From the NCBI GenBank assembly GCA_000437215.1, contig FR898645.1, positions 15,263 to 79,262 of the forward strand: a stretch of DNA of 64,000 nt. Reading direction: 5' to 3'. Position 1 is the stretch's first letter, and each line of letters begins with the position of its first letter. Shown piece after piece: positions 16,809 to 25,826 of the stretch. The position numbers and the translations under genes are program-made. The stretch comes from Clostridium sp. CAG:440 (GTDB taxonomy: Bacteria > Bacillota > Clostridia > TANB77 > CAG-508). The notes under the pieces were generated by a model that ran no database searches, was not told where the DNA came from, and was given only the letters and a program-made list of their open reading frames with translations.

Positions 16809-17672
16809 ATGAAAATAGCAAATGAATGGAAAGATTACAAAATATTAGATATGGCAGATGGTCAAAAATTAGAAAAATGGGGAGATGTAGTCTTATCTAG
16901 ACCAGATCCACAAATAATATGGAAAGACAAAAGCTACCCAAAAAAATGGAATGAAATAAATGCAACATATCATAGAAGTAAAACAGGTGGAGGCTCATGG
17001 GAGTTTAATAAAAAAATGCCAAGTAGTTGGCAAATAAAATATAAAGATTTAACATTTAATATAAAACCAATGGGATTTAAACATACAGGATTATTTCCGG
17101 AACAAGCTGTTAATTGGGATTGGATGATAAACAAAATTAAAACATCAAAAAGACCAATAAAGGTTTTAAATTTATTTGCATATACAGGAGGGGCTACAGT
17201 TGCATGTTTATCTGCGGGAGCTTCAGTTTGTCATGTAGATAGTTCTAAAGGTATGACAACTTGGGCAAAAGAAAATGTTGTTTCTTCTGGGTTAGAAAAT
17301 AAACCAGTAAGATTTATAATAGATGATGTTGTTAAATTTGTTAACAGAGAAATTAGAAGACAAAATAAATATGATGCAATAATTATGGATCCTCCATCAT
17401 ATGGAAGAGGAGCAAAAGGAGAAGTTTGGCAATTTGAAAACAATATATATGATTTAGTTGAATTATGTAAAAATGTATTGTCAGATGATCCATTATTTTT
17501 CTTAATAAATTCATATACAACTGGAATATCTGGCAAGGTTTTGGAAGATATATTAAGTTTAACTGTTGCAAAAAAATATAAAGGAAAATTAGAGTCAGGA
17601 GAAATTGGATTAAAAATGGAAGATTCAAATTTGGTTTTACCTTGTGGAATATATGGAAGATGGGAAAAATAA
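16809..17672 (+). CDS. Class I SAM-dependent methyltransferase (RlmI/RlmK-like)
   Basis: The 287-residue enzyme has the SAM-binding motif VLNLFAYTGGATVACLSAGA (about residues 119-138), an acidic loop (HVDSSKG), and the catalytic motif MDPPSYGRG. These are typical of the Methyltrans_SAM group of 23S rRNA cytosine methyltransferases (RlmI/YwbD-like). No N-terminal PUA domain is present, so the exact substrate is uncertain. The gene overlaps nothing and is followed after 1 nt by a pseudouridine synthase gene, giving an RNA-modification pair. Confidence 0.85.
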   Translation: MKIANEWKDYKILDMADGQKLEKWGDVVLSRPDPQIIWKDKSYPKKWNEINATYHRSKTGGGSWEFNKKMPSSWQIKYKDLTFNIKPMGFKHTGLFPEQAVNWDWMINKIKTSKRPIKVLNLFAYTGGATVACLSAGASVCHVDSSKGMTTWAKENVVSSGLENKPVRFIIDDVVKFVNREIRRQNKYDAIIMDPPSYGRGAKGEVWQFENNIYDLVELCKNVLSDDPLFFLINSYTTGISGKVLEDILSLTVAKKYKGKLESGEIGLKMEDSNLVLPCGIYGRWEK

Positions 17673-17673
17673 A

Positions 17674-18354
17674 ATGGAAAAATTAAAAGTAATTTATGAA
17701 GATAATCATATAATTGTTGTAGAAAAAACTCCAAACATTGCATCACAGGCAGATAAAACAGGAGATATTGATATGCTTACAATGGTAAAACAATACATAA
17801 AAGAAAAATACAATAAACCTGGAAATGTGTATGTAGGATTAGTACACAGGTTAGATAGACCTGTTGGAGGAATAATGGTATTTGCAAAAACTTCCAAGGC
17901 AGCATCAAGACTTTGTGAAGAAGTAAGAAACAAGACATTTGAAAAGCATTATTTAGCTGTAGTTGATGGAAAGATTGAAAGTAAAGTAGGTGTTTTGGAA
18001 GATTACTTATATAAAGATGAAAGAAATAATATAAGTAAAGTAGTTAGTAAAGAAAAGAAAAATGCAAAACTTGCTAAATTAGATTATGAAGTTTTAGTTT
18101 ATGATGAAATAAAAAATTTAAGCTTATTAAAGGTAAATTTGCATACAGGAAGGCACCATCAAATACGAGTGCAACTTAGCCATTTTGGACATAGTATATT
18201 TGGAGATCAAAAATATGGAACAAGAGGAAAAGGAAAGCAAATAGCGCTTTGGGCATATGAACTAAAAATTGTTCATCCAACAACAAAGAAAGAATTAAAA
18301 TTTACATGTTACCCAGAAAGTGTTGGTACATGGTCAATATTAAAAAAACTATAA
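17674..18354 (+). CDS. RluA-family pseudouridine synthase
   Basis: The 226-residue enzyme has the RluA signature VHRLDRPVGGIMVFAKT with the catalytic Asp, plus TGRHHQIRVQL in the C-terminal part. It isomerises uridines in rRNA or tRNA; no S4 domain is present. The ATG lies 1 nt after the preceding stop, so translational coupling is likely. An upstream in-frame ATG at 17644 lies inside the methyltransferase gene and is less likely. Confidence 0.9.
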   Translation: MEKLKVIYEDNHIIVVEKTPNIASQADKTGDIDMLTMVKQYIKEKYNKPGNVYVGLVHRLDRPVGGIMVFAKTSKAASRLCEEVRNKTFEKHYLAVVDGKIESKVGVLEDYLYKDERNNISKVVSKEKKNAKLAKLDYEVLVYDEIKNLSLLKVNLHTGRHHQIRVQLSHFGHSIFGDQKYGTRGKGKQIALWAYELKIVHPTTKKELKFTCYPESVGTWSILKKL

Positions 18355-18385
18355 AGTAAAATAAAGATACTTTATAGTTTTTTTA
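18348..18385 (+). terminator. Intrinsic terminator
   Basis: ACTATAAAGTA pairs with TACTTTATAGT around a 9-nt loop and is followed by seven T residues. It overlaps the end of the pseudouridine synthase gene. Confidence 0.85.
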
Positions 18386-18519
18386 TATGAAACAAAATAA
18401 TATTTATACAAAATTAAAAAAGATGTTTTTTACAAAATGAATAAACACTTTCATAAACAAAAAATACAAAATTGGAATATTGATGATAAAATCAAGTCAA
18501 TAAAAAAGGTGGTGAGGAA

Positions 18520-19131
18520 ATGATAGACAAAATCTGCATGTTTCTAACCAACAAAATAAGAAAAGAAATGCCTGAGATAGATGATGAAAGAGCAGAGGTA
18601 ATAAATTATGGACTTCAAAATATTATAGGGGAAATTCCAAAAATTTTTATTACTTTAGGAATAGCATATTTATTAGGAATTTTTAAATTAACTTTAATAA
18701 CTTTTTTAGTAATTATGCCATATAGATCATTTTCAGGGGGCTTTCATTTAAAAACACATTTAGGTTGCATTATATGCACAACAATATTTTACTGTGGAAT
18801 AGCATTTGCAAGCAAATATATAGTTTTAGAACAAGCAATAAAATACTTATTAATATTTTTAGTATGGGTATTTGGAATGTTTATGGTAAAACTTTATGCA
18901 CCTGCTGATACAGAAAATGTTCCAATCCTTAGAAAAAAAGATAGAAGAAAAAAACAAATTTTATCTTATATAGCCTTAAGTGTAGGACTTATAGTTGCAG
19001 CGTTTGTACCAAGTAATGAATTAGCCAATATTTTAATATTTGGAAACTTAGTGCAAACACTCTTCATAACAAAGTTTGTTTATAAAATTACAAACAACAA
19101 ATATGGTTATGAAGTGTATGGTCATACTTAA
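18520..19131 (+). CDS. agrB: AgrB-like peptide processing membrane protease
   Basis: The 203-residue membrane protein carries the AgrB signature PYRSFSGGFH with His76 and Cys83 as the expected catalytic pair. Five to six hydrophobic helices surround it. AgrB cleaves the AgrD propeptide and forms its thiolactone ring. GGTGGTGAGG precedes the ATG. The agrD gene follows 58 nt downstream, and agrC-agrA face it on the other strand, giving a complete quorum-sensing system. Confidence 0.95.
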   Translation: MIDKICMFLTNKIRKEMPEIDDERAEVINYGLQNIIGEIPKIFITLGIAYLLGIFKLTLITFLVIMPYRSFSGGFHLKTHLGCIICTTIFYCGIAFASKYIVLEQAIKYLLIFLVWVFGMFMVKLYAPADTENVPILRKKDRRKKQILSYIALSVGLIVAAFVPSNELANILIFGNLVQTLFITKFVYKITNNKYGYEVYGHT

Positions 19132-19189
19132 TTGATAATAGAAGATAGAGATATCTTATATTATAAAATTAATTAAGGGGGAATGTTTT

Positions 19190-19309
19190 ATGTTAAAATT
19201 TTTAGCAAAAGCAGCAGAAAAATACGCAAAGGCAACTAACACAGCATGTGTAATGTTATGGGTAGTGCATCAACCTAAAATGCCAGCAAGTCTTATAAAA
19301 AAAGACTAA
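19190..19309 (+). CDS. agrD: AgrD cyclic-lactone autoinducer propeptide
   Basis: This 39-residue peptide has an amphipathic N-terminal helix (LKFLAKAAEKYAKATNT), a single Cys (Cys20) and a C-terminal tail HQPKMPASLIKKD, matching clostridial AgrD peptides (Cys, Trp, then xQPxxPxSL). AAGGGGGAA lies upstream of the ATG. The signalling peptide should be a thiolactone starting near Cys20 (CVMLW region). The exact ends cannot be set from sequence. Confidence 0.93.
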   Translation: MLKFLAKAAEKYAKATNTACVMLWVVHQPKMPASLIKKD

Positions 19310-19388
19310 ACTTAACTAATTTGTCATTAATTTTTCTAGTATTTACTTACTAGAAAACACTTAAATAATATAATTTAACAATTCAAAC

Positions 19389-19422
19389 ACAAAAAATACA
19401 GCTAATATGCTGTATTTTTTGT
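19389..19422. terminator. Bidirectional terminator between agrD and agrC
   Basis: ACAAAAAATACAGC pairs perfectly with GCTGTATTTTTTGT around a 6-nt loop, giving T-runs on both strands. It ends the agrBD and agrAC transcripts. Confidence 0.88.
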
Positions 19423-20772
19423 TTATATATTATATATTTCAAATTGCTGAGTAAAATATTTATCGTTTTTAGTTGTATATAAATTTAAATTATTATTTCT
19501 TTTTAATATTTTTCGTATTTCCCATAGTCCAAGTCCTGTATGATTTTCTTTGCCAGTAATACCTTTATCAAAAATTTTATTAATATCAACATTTTTGTCT
19601 GAATATGTATTTTCTATAATTAATAATTGTCTTTTATTTTTATCATCTTCTCTAAATATTACATTTATAATTTTTTCTTCACAAGTACTTGCTGCATCAA
19701 TACTATTATCTAATAATATTCCAAGTATTTTTGTAAAGTCATAAATTTTCATATTTATTGTATTTAAATCCATAAGTACACTAATATTTAATTTTACATC
19801 TTGTTTTTCTGCTTTATGGTATTTATTTGTAAGTAAACTATATATACCAGGATTATTTATAATTTCCGGGTTCAAGATATATAAATTATTTACCTTTTCA
19901 CATTCATTTTCAAGTTGTTTATAATAATTTTTTAAACCTTCCATATCATTTGTTTGTATATAACCACCAATTGTTGCAACAGTATTATCAAAATCATGTT
20001 TAAAACATCTAACACTATCATGAATTATTTGTAATGTTTTATTGTATTCTTCTGCATTATCTAATTGTTTTTTTGTAGAAATTAATTTTGTTATTCTTGT
20101 TAATGTATAAATGTTTATTCCAAAATAAGCTAATAAACACATAAAATTTAGAACAGAAATTATTATAGGTAATTCATTAGTATAGTATGCAGTTACAAAT
20201 AGATTAACACATAAAACAAATAACCCTAATATAAATGTAAAGATTAAAGTTAATTTAGTTTTGGTATCAAATTCATCTAAAACATTTAAATAAATATTTT
20301 TGTTTTTTACAATTAACAAAAGAGATGATATGATAACATATACTATAAAAAGGTATGCTAATCTGTATATAGGAATTGTAATTGTTGCATTATAATCTAT
20401 ATTGTTTATTTTTATAAATGGATTTAACAATAAAGAACTTATTAATGCAAATATAATGATTGGAATAAATACTGCTAAGATAGTTTTTAATATATTTTGT
20501 TTAAATACAAAGTATACTATAATTAATAGAATTATATAGTTTATTATCGTGTTAAAAGGTGCAGAAATATAATTATTGGTAATTGCTCCTACCATAATAG
20601 AAAGTAGGACATAAATTACTTTTTGTTTTCTATTAGCTTTTATATTTAAAATATATAAAAATAAATACATAATTAAGATATTTTCTATAAAAGCACATGG
20701 AATTAGCAAAATATTTACCAACCCTTCATTCGGTGTACTCAGCGCCGTCCATATATTATTAAAAATCTCCAT
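19423..20772 (-). CDS. agrC: AgrC-like sensor histidine kinase
   Basis: The 449-residue protein has about six membrane helices in residues 1-215, followed by a coiled linker and a GHKL-type kinase. The phosphoacceptor region is VRCFKHDFDN, the N box ILLDNSIDA and the G box GLGLWEIR. This is the AgrC layout, so it should sense the AgrD-derived peptide. Its start overlaps the end of agrA by 14 nt, so the two are translated as a unit (agrA first, then agrC). Confidence 0.92.
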   Translation of the reverse strand: MEIFNNIWTALSTPNEGLVNILLIPCAFIENILIMYLFLYILNIKANRKQKVIYVLLSIMVGAITNNYISAPFNTIINYIILLIIVYFVFKQNILKTILAVFIPIIIFALISSLLLNPFIKINNIDYNATITIPIYRLAYLFIVYVIISSLLLIVKNKNIYLNVLDEFDTKTKLTLIFTFILGLFVLCVNLFVTAYYTNELPIIISVLNFMCLLAYFGINIYTLTRITKLISTKKQLDNAEEYNKTLQIIHDSVRCFKHDFDNTVATIGGYIQTNDMEGLKNYYKQLENECEKVNNLYILNPEIINNPGIYSLLTNKYHKAEKQDVKLNISVLMDLNTINMKIYDFTKILGILLDNSIDAASTCEEKIINVIFREDDKNKRQLLIIENTYSDKNVDINKIFDKGITGKENHTGLGLWEIRKILKRNNNLNLYTTKNDKYFTQQFEIYNI

Positions 20773-21469
20773 ATTTGTTCACAGCCTCCAATAAATCTTT
20801 TTTATACTTTGGTCCAATATCACAAGAAAAATCATTATCAAAGAAAATTTTATTTTCCACAGGTTCAATATTACTAATGTTATCAATATTAGCAATAAAA
20901 GACTTATGACATCTAACAAAATTTCCAGGTAATGAATCTTGAATTTTATTAAAAGAACTATAAATTTCATAATCTTTATTTGTAGTATGAAAAATAAGTT
21001 TCATACCATCTCTTTTAATAAATTTAATTTCAGATTGATCAACAATAGTATTTTTATTATCTATTTTTAAATATTTTTTAGGTTTACTATAAATATCATC
21101 ATATAATCTCATTATAGTTTCTTCTAATCTTTCATAAGTAATAGGTTTTGCCAAGTAGTCAAAAGTTTTAAATTTATATGCAACCATTGCATATTCTAAA
21201 TGTGCAGTAGTAAAAATAATATAAATATTTTTATTTTTTTGTCTTACTGCCTCGGCAATTTCTAGACCAGTTTTACTTGATCTTAAATTTATATCTAAAA
21301 ACAATACATCAGTTTTATTACAATAAATATAATCTAAAACTTTGTCAACATTATTAGAAGCCAAAGCAACTTTAGCATCTAATTCATTTTTAGTAAATAT
21401 AGATTCTAGCATTTTAGACATTTTATCTAAAATATTTAAGTTATCATCACAAATTGCAAAATTTAACAT
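20759..21469 (-). CDS. agrA: AgrA-like LytTR response regulator
   Basis: The 236-residue protein has a receiver domain with the acidic pair DD (8-9), phosphoacceptor Asp59 (FLDIN) and the switch Lys in AKP. A LytTR DNA-binding domain follows from about residue 130 (IKFIKRDGMKLIFHT, and FVRCHKSFIANI). It should be phosphorylated by the overlapping AgrC. A good promoter lies upstream. Likely targets include agrBD, though I could not see a clear LytTR repeat before agrB. Confidence 0.94.
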   Translation of the reverse strand: MLNFAICDDNLNILDKMSKMLESIFTKNELDAKVALASNNVDKVLDYIYCNKTDVLFLDINLRSSKTGLEIAEAVRQKNKNIYIIFTTAHLEYAMVAYKFKTFDYLAKPITYERLEETIMRLYDDIYSKPKKYLKIDNKNTIVDQSEIKFIKRDGMKLIFHTTNKDYEIYSSFNKIQDSLPGNFVRCHKSFIANIDNISNIEPVENKIFFDNDFSCDIGPKYKKDLLEAVNKYGDF

Positions 21470-21540
21470 AAATTAATCCTTTCTTTAATACATAAATGCA
21501 TTAACATAAACTATTTCCTAATTTTTCCAGCCACTATAAT

Positions 21541-21569
21541 AATATAATTCAAAATAAGAGCAATGTCAA
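21541..21569 (-). promoter_or_regulatory. Promoter of agrA-agrC
   Basis: On the minus strand TTGACA (21569-21564), a 17-nt spacer and TATATT (21546-21541) lie about 70 nt upstream of agrA. Confidence 0.75.
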
Positions 21570-21692
21570 GCAAAATTTTGACAAAATTTTACAATAAATA
21601 GTACTATAAGTATTACTTTGACAAATAAAAAGAAGAGTAGGTATCACCTAGGGCTATCTATAATATAAAAAAATTAAAGTTCCAATAAATGT

Positions 21693-21728
21693 AAAAAAGA
21701 AATTTAAAATTAATTAAATTTCTTTTTT
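21693..21728 (-). terminator. Intrinsic terminator of the GGDEF gene
   Basis: AAAAAAGAAATTTAA pairs perfectly with TTAAATTTCTTTTTT over 15 bp. On the minus strand it overlaps the stop codon of the GGDEF gene. Confidence 0.75.
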
Positions 21729-23373
21729 ATAATTCCATCTCATTTTTATTATTTTTTTCATTTGATTGAAAAGTTTCATTATGATATACACAATGATTTA
21801 ATAAACTATTAAATAAAGTGTTAATAAATAGTGTTTTATTTTTTATATTTTGTGCATCTGGAATATTATCTAAATACTCTGTTATGCATGAATCAAAAGA
21901 TTTTTTGAAACATATTTCAAAATCAGAGCTGTAAAAAAGCTTTTTTTTCAAAGGATCTTTTTTCAGGTTAGCTTCTTTTTTTAGTTTTTCAACTTCTGAT
22001 AAAAGCTTTTTTGTACTAATTTTTTTCATATTGTCAAAAGATGCACCAGCCATAAGAAATGGACTACATGGATTATTCATATCTACAAAACTATTTACTT
22101 CATTTAAAATATTGTCTAATTCTTCCTTAGTTATTGCATTTTCTTGAGGTATTAATGCTAAAAAGTTTCCACCACCTTGACTTAATAAATAAGTGTTATT
22201 TATAGAATTCGAAAATGGGTAGTTATTATAATCTCTTATTTTCAAAAAAGCATTTATAAGATTTTTAGAGGTTAGTTTTAATCTTTGGTCTGTGTGTTTA
22301 TGACTATATGCAGTATTTGATAATTTTATACCAGAAGATGTAAAATATACTCCTTGAATAGGTTTATTTAATACAGAAATTTTATCTGCTAAATATAGTC
22401 TAAAATATGGTTCAGAAAGTAAATTAGAACTTGCATCTCTTATTAATTCATTTAATAGTGTTCTCATAGTAATAAGTAAATCTTGTAATGGCTCATCACT
22501 TAAAGAATCTATATTAACATTTTCATCTTTAACTAACTTATGAATAAGAAGTGCAACTTTAGGATTAGTTACAATTTGTTTGCTATGTTCACTTAAATTT
22601 TCATTTTCATAATTATTGCCAACATCTAAATTGGGCTCATTTATATTTTTATTTATTAAATCATTAAGTGCATTAAGCATAGCAGTTGCAGTGTTTCTTA
22701 GTTCAGAAGGCTTAAAATCAAAAGCTTCAGAAGCACGAATATTTTTTAAGAAGTTGTATGTTGCAGAATCTATTAAAGTGTTTAAGTGTTCCCAAGATGA
22801 TAGTTCAGAATCTGACATTTTTTCTTTTTTTATATTAAATGGTAGAAAGTTTTCATTATTTATATTTGAATTTAATGCTCTATTTTTTTGCTTTGAAACA
22901 TCTTTTTCGGCAATATTATATAACTCATGAATTGAACCTAAATTTGAACTTGCACTTGCAAGGGTAATTGTTAAGCCATATATGGAATTAGCATTTTTTT
23001 GCAACGCATTATGTATTTGTTTTATATAAAATTTGCTTTCTTTGTCATCTTTATTTGGGAGTATTATGGAAAATTCATCTCCTCCTAAACGTGAGATAAT
23101 TGCATCATCAGGCAATGCAGATTTTATAATATCCATTGCGTTTGATAAAGCTTTATTTCCCATATTAAAACCATAATTTTGATTTATTGATTGTAATTTA
23201 TCAAAGTCACCAAATATATAAGAATATAAATTATATGTTTCAGGACACATTTTTTCAATTATTTCTTTATAATATTCTTTAGAATTAATTTCATCAAAAT
23301 CTGGGCAGCAGAATTTTCTTAACTTATTTATTGATGTTTCTAGTTTATATAATAATTCGTTTCTACTTTGCAT
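21727..23373 (-). CDS. Soluble tandem-GGDEF protein (second domain degenerate)
   Basis: The 548-residue protein has no membrane segment. The first GGDEF domain (about residues 45-165) has an intact RLGGDEF motif (GGDEF at 97-101) and should make cyclic di-GMP. A helical middle region (180-335) follows. The C-terminal part (335-500) again looks like a GGDEF fold but has SQGGGNFLALIP (GGGNF at 400-404) in place of the active motif. It may be a regulatory pseudo-domain. ATG 23373 follows GTGGAGG; an upstream ATG at 23421 lacks a ribosome site. Confidence 0.8.
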   Translation of the reverse strand: MQSRNELLYKLETSINKLRKFCCPDFDEINSKEYYKEIIEKMCPETYNLYSYIFGDFDKLQSINQNYGFNMGNKALSNAMDIIKSALPDDAIISRLGGDEFSIILPNKDDKESKFYIKQIHNALQKNANSIYGLTITLASASSNLGSIHELYNIAEKDVSKQKNRALNSNINNENFLPFNIKKEKMSDSELSSWEHLNTLIDSATYNFLKNIRASEAFDFKPSELRNTATAMLNALNDLINKNINEPNLDVGNNYENENLSEHSKQIVTNPKVALLIHKLVKDENVNIDSLSDEPLQDLLITMRTLLNELIRDASSNLLSEPYFRLYLADKISVLNKPIQGVYFTSSGIKLSNTAYSHKHTDQRLKLTSKNLINAFLKIRDYNNYPFSNSINNTYLLSQGGGNFLALIPQENAITKEELDNILNEVNSFVDMNNPCSPFLMAGASFDNMKKISTKKLLSEVEKLKKEANLKKDPLKKKLFYSSDFEICFKKSFDSCITEYLDNIPDAQNIKNKTLFINTLFNSLLNHCVYHNETFQSNEKNNKNEMEL

Positions 23374-23517
23374 AACTTTCCTCCACAACAACATAATACT
23401 ATACTTAACATAATTTTTCAATAAAATATAGAAAATAAGTGTTACAAGATATTTAACACATATTAAAATTAATTTAACATATAAATGTATTATAAATTAA
23501 AAAAGTTGGAGGTAAAA

Positions 23518-24318
23518 ATGAAAAATATAAAAACAAAAATAAGAATGGCTGGATTATCAGTGATAGTTATACTTATTTTTTCATTAAGTGTTGTAAATAT
23601 AAATACTGTAGCAACAAATTCTGAAATGTTAAGCAATAAAAAAATTGGATGGGGAATAAAAAGAAATGATAATCATGAGCAACCAGATTTGGGAAAAACA
23701 AACCAAACTTTATTAGAGGAAAATAAAGGAATATGTCTTGGAAGCAATGAAAAGAAAAATATTTATTTAACATTTGATGAGGGGTATGAAGCAGGATATA
23801 CACCTAAAATTTTAGATGTGTTAAAACAAAACAATGTAAAAGCTACTTTTTTTATAACAGCACATTACTTAAATACACAAAGCGATTTAGTTAAACAAAT
23901 GATAGACGAGGGACACATTGTGGGAAACCATACTGTTAATCATAAAAGTATGCCAAGTTTAACACAAGAGCAAATAAATAGTGAAGTTATGGATTTGCAT
24001 AAAGCAATATATTCTAAATTTGAATATGAAATGAAATATTTAAGACCACCAATGGGAGAGTATAGTCAAAAAACATTAGCAGTAACTAATTCATTGGGGT
24101 ATACAACAGTAATGTGGTCTTTTGCGTATGAAGACTGGAACGAAAAATCACAACCTGATGAAGAAAAATCTAAACAAAAAATTTTAAACAATGTTCATAA
24201 TGGAGAAATTATGTTATTACATGGAAACTCTAAAACAAATACAAATATATTAGATAGCATAATTAAACAAATAAAACAAATGGGCTATGAATTTAAAAGT
24301 TTGGATGAATTTGAGTAA
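23518..24318 (+). CDS. PdaA-like polysaccharide deacetylase
   Basis: The 266-residue exported protein has an N-terminal signal anchor (about residues 8-28) and a NodB-type deacetylase domain. Motif 1 is TFDEGYE, motif 2 is GNHTVNH (metal His) and motif 3 is RPPMGEYS. The DEGYE form and overall length match PdaA, which de-N-acetylates muramic acid for the spore cortex delta-lactam. The start follows GGAGGT at good spacing. The next genes are yqfC and yqfD, which also fits a sporulation role. Confidence 0.85.
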   Translation: MKNIKTKIRMAGLSVIVILIFSLSVVNINTVATNSEMLSNKKIGWGIKRNDNHEQPDLGKTNQTLLEENKGICLGSNEKKNIYLTFDEGYEAGYTPKILDVLKQNNVKATFFITAHYLNTQSDLVKQMIDEGHIVGNHTVNHKSMPSLTQEQINSEVMDLHKAIYSKFEYEMKYLRPPMGEYSQKTLAVTNSLGYTTVMWSFAYEDWNEKSQPDEEKSKQKILNNVHNGEIMLLHGNSKTNTNILDSIIKQIKQMGYEFKSLDEFE

Positions 24319-24336
24319 AAGAAAGGTTTTAAAAAT

Positions 24337-24615
24337 ATGAAAAAACAAAGAAAAAAAAGAATGGATAAAATGTTAGAAATTCCAAAAGAAGTATATTCTA
24401 ATATTCCAAAGCTTAGTGTAACTGGTTTTGAAGAAATGGTAATAGAAAATTATAAAGGAATATTAGAATATGAAGAATTTTTTGTAAGAATAAGTACACA
24501 TATAGGAATTATAAATATAAATGGCTACAATTTAAATTTAGAAACAATGACAAATGATGACATAAAAGTTACTGGGAAAATTGAAAGTATAGAAATCGAA
24601 AGATTAGTAGAATAA
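24337..24615 (+). CDS. yqfC: Sporulation protein YqfC-like
   Basis: The 92-residue protein has a basic N-terminus, then IPKEVYSNIPKLSVTGFEEM, VIENYKGILEYEEFFVRI and ININGYNL. These are hallmarks of the YqfC family. In spore formers yqfC precedes yqfD, as here (11 nt spacing). Its exact role is not known, but it is needed with SpoIVA-type coat morphogenesis in some species. Confidence 0.88.
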   Translation: MKKQRKKRMDKMLEIPKEVYSNIPKLSVTGFEEMVIENYKGILEYEEFFVRISTHIGIININGYNLNLETMTNDDIKVTGKIESIEIERLVE

Positions 24616-24626
24616 AGGAGTGTAAA

Positions 24627-25812
24627 ATGCTAATAAAAGTAATTTTAAGTTATATTTTAGGTTATGTAAAAATAGCAGTAGAGGGCTATTATTTGGAAAG
24701 ATTTATTAATATTTGTAATAGTAAAAAAATTACAATATGGAATTTAAAAAAAGATAAAAATGTTAAATTATATTTAAATGTTAGAATTCAAGATTTTAAA
24801 ACAATAACTAAAATTGCTAAAAAAACAGGGTGTAAAGTAAAAATAAGTAAAAAGTGTGGTTTACCATTTTTTATGAATAGATACAAAAAAAGAAAAATAT
24901 TTGCATTTTTTTTAGGTATAATTATAGTACTTACTATAGTTAGTTCTAACTTCATATGGAATGTAGAAATTAGAGAAGAAGATGGAAAAAATATAGAAAA
25001 TTTAGAGCAGGATTTAGAAGAAAATGGACTAAAGGTTGGAGAATTAAAATCAAAAGTAGACACAAAAGGAATAATAAATAAAATACGATTAAAAAGAGCA
25101 GACATAGCATGGATGGGAATAGAGCTAAAAGGAACAAACGCAATAGTAAAAGTAATAAAGGCAGATGAAAAACCAGAAATTATAAATGAAGAAAATTATT
25201 GTAATATAGTTTCTAATAAAGTTGGAGTAATAACAAAAATAAATGCTCAAAATGGAACTGCAAATGTAAAAGTAGGAGACACTGTAAATGTTGGAACAAC
25301 TTTAATTAATCGGGTGGATGGAAGGAAAATACACAGGAATTAGGTATGTACATGCAAAAGGAGAAATAGAGGCAAAAGTATGGTATACCAAAAACCAAAA
25401 AGTGTACTTTAAACAAATAAAAAAAGAAGAAACAGGAGAGCAAGAAAATAAGTATGGAATAAAAATAAATAATTTTGAAATAAATTTTAATAAAAAGCTT
25501 TCAAAATTTAAAATTTATGATACAATAAACGCAGAAAAAAAGTTTAAAATATTTTCAGATTTTTATTTACCAATTTCAATTACAAAAACAACGTATAAAG
25601 AGCAAAAAAATGTAGAAAAGACGTATCAAGTAGAAGAAGCAAAAGAACAAGGAATAAAAGAATTGGAAGAAAGTATAGAAAAAGAAATTGGAAATAAACA
25701 AAACATTTTAAACAAAAATGTAAATGTCTATCAAAATGAGGACAGTATAGATGTTTATGTTACATATGAAGTACTTGAAAATATAGGCACTAAGGAAAAA
25801 ATTGTATTTTAG
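24627..25812 (+). CDS. yqfD: Sporulation protein YqfD, +1 frameshift at CGG
   Basis: Residues 1-228 read from 24627 to 25310 and the frame then meets CGG at 25311. Skipping the C and continuing at 25312 gives GWMEGKYTGIRYVHAKGEIE, the conserved continuation of YqfD, for 394 residues in total. A cytoplasmic domain is followed by a membrane helix at about residues 92-112 and an extracytoplasmic domain. Without the shift the protein ends 11 codons later. The gene is preceded by GGAG. YqfD is required for sporulation in Bacillus. Confidence 0.88.
25311..25313 (+). promoter_or_regulatory. CGG +1 frameshift site in yqfD
   Basis: The frame-0 reading is ATT AAT CGG GTG GAT and ends at TAG (25341-25343). 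Dropping the C gives AAT GGG TGG ATG GAA GGA, the conserved NGWMEG of YqfD. Confidence 0.8.
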
Positions 25813-25826
25813 GAAGGATGATGCAA

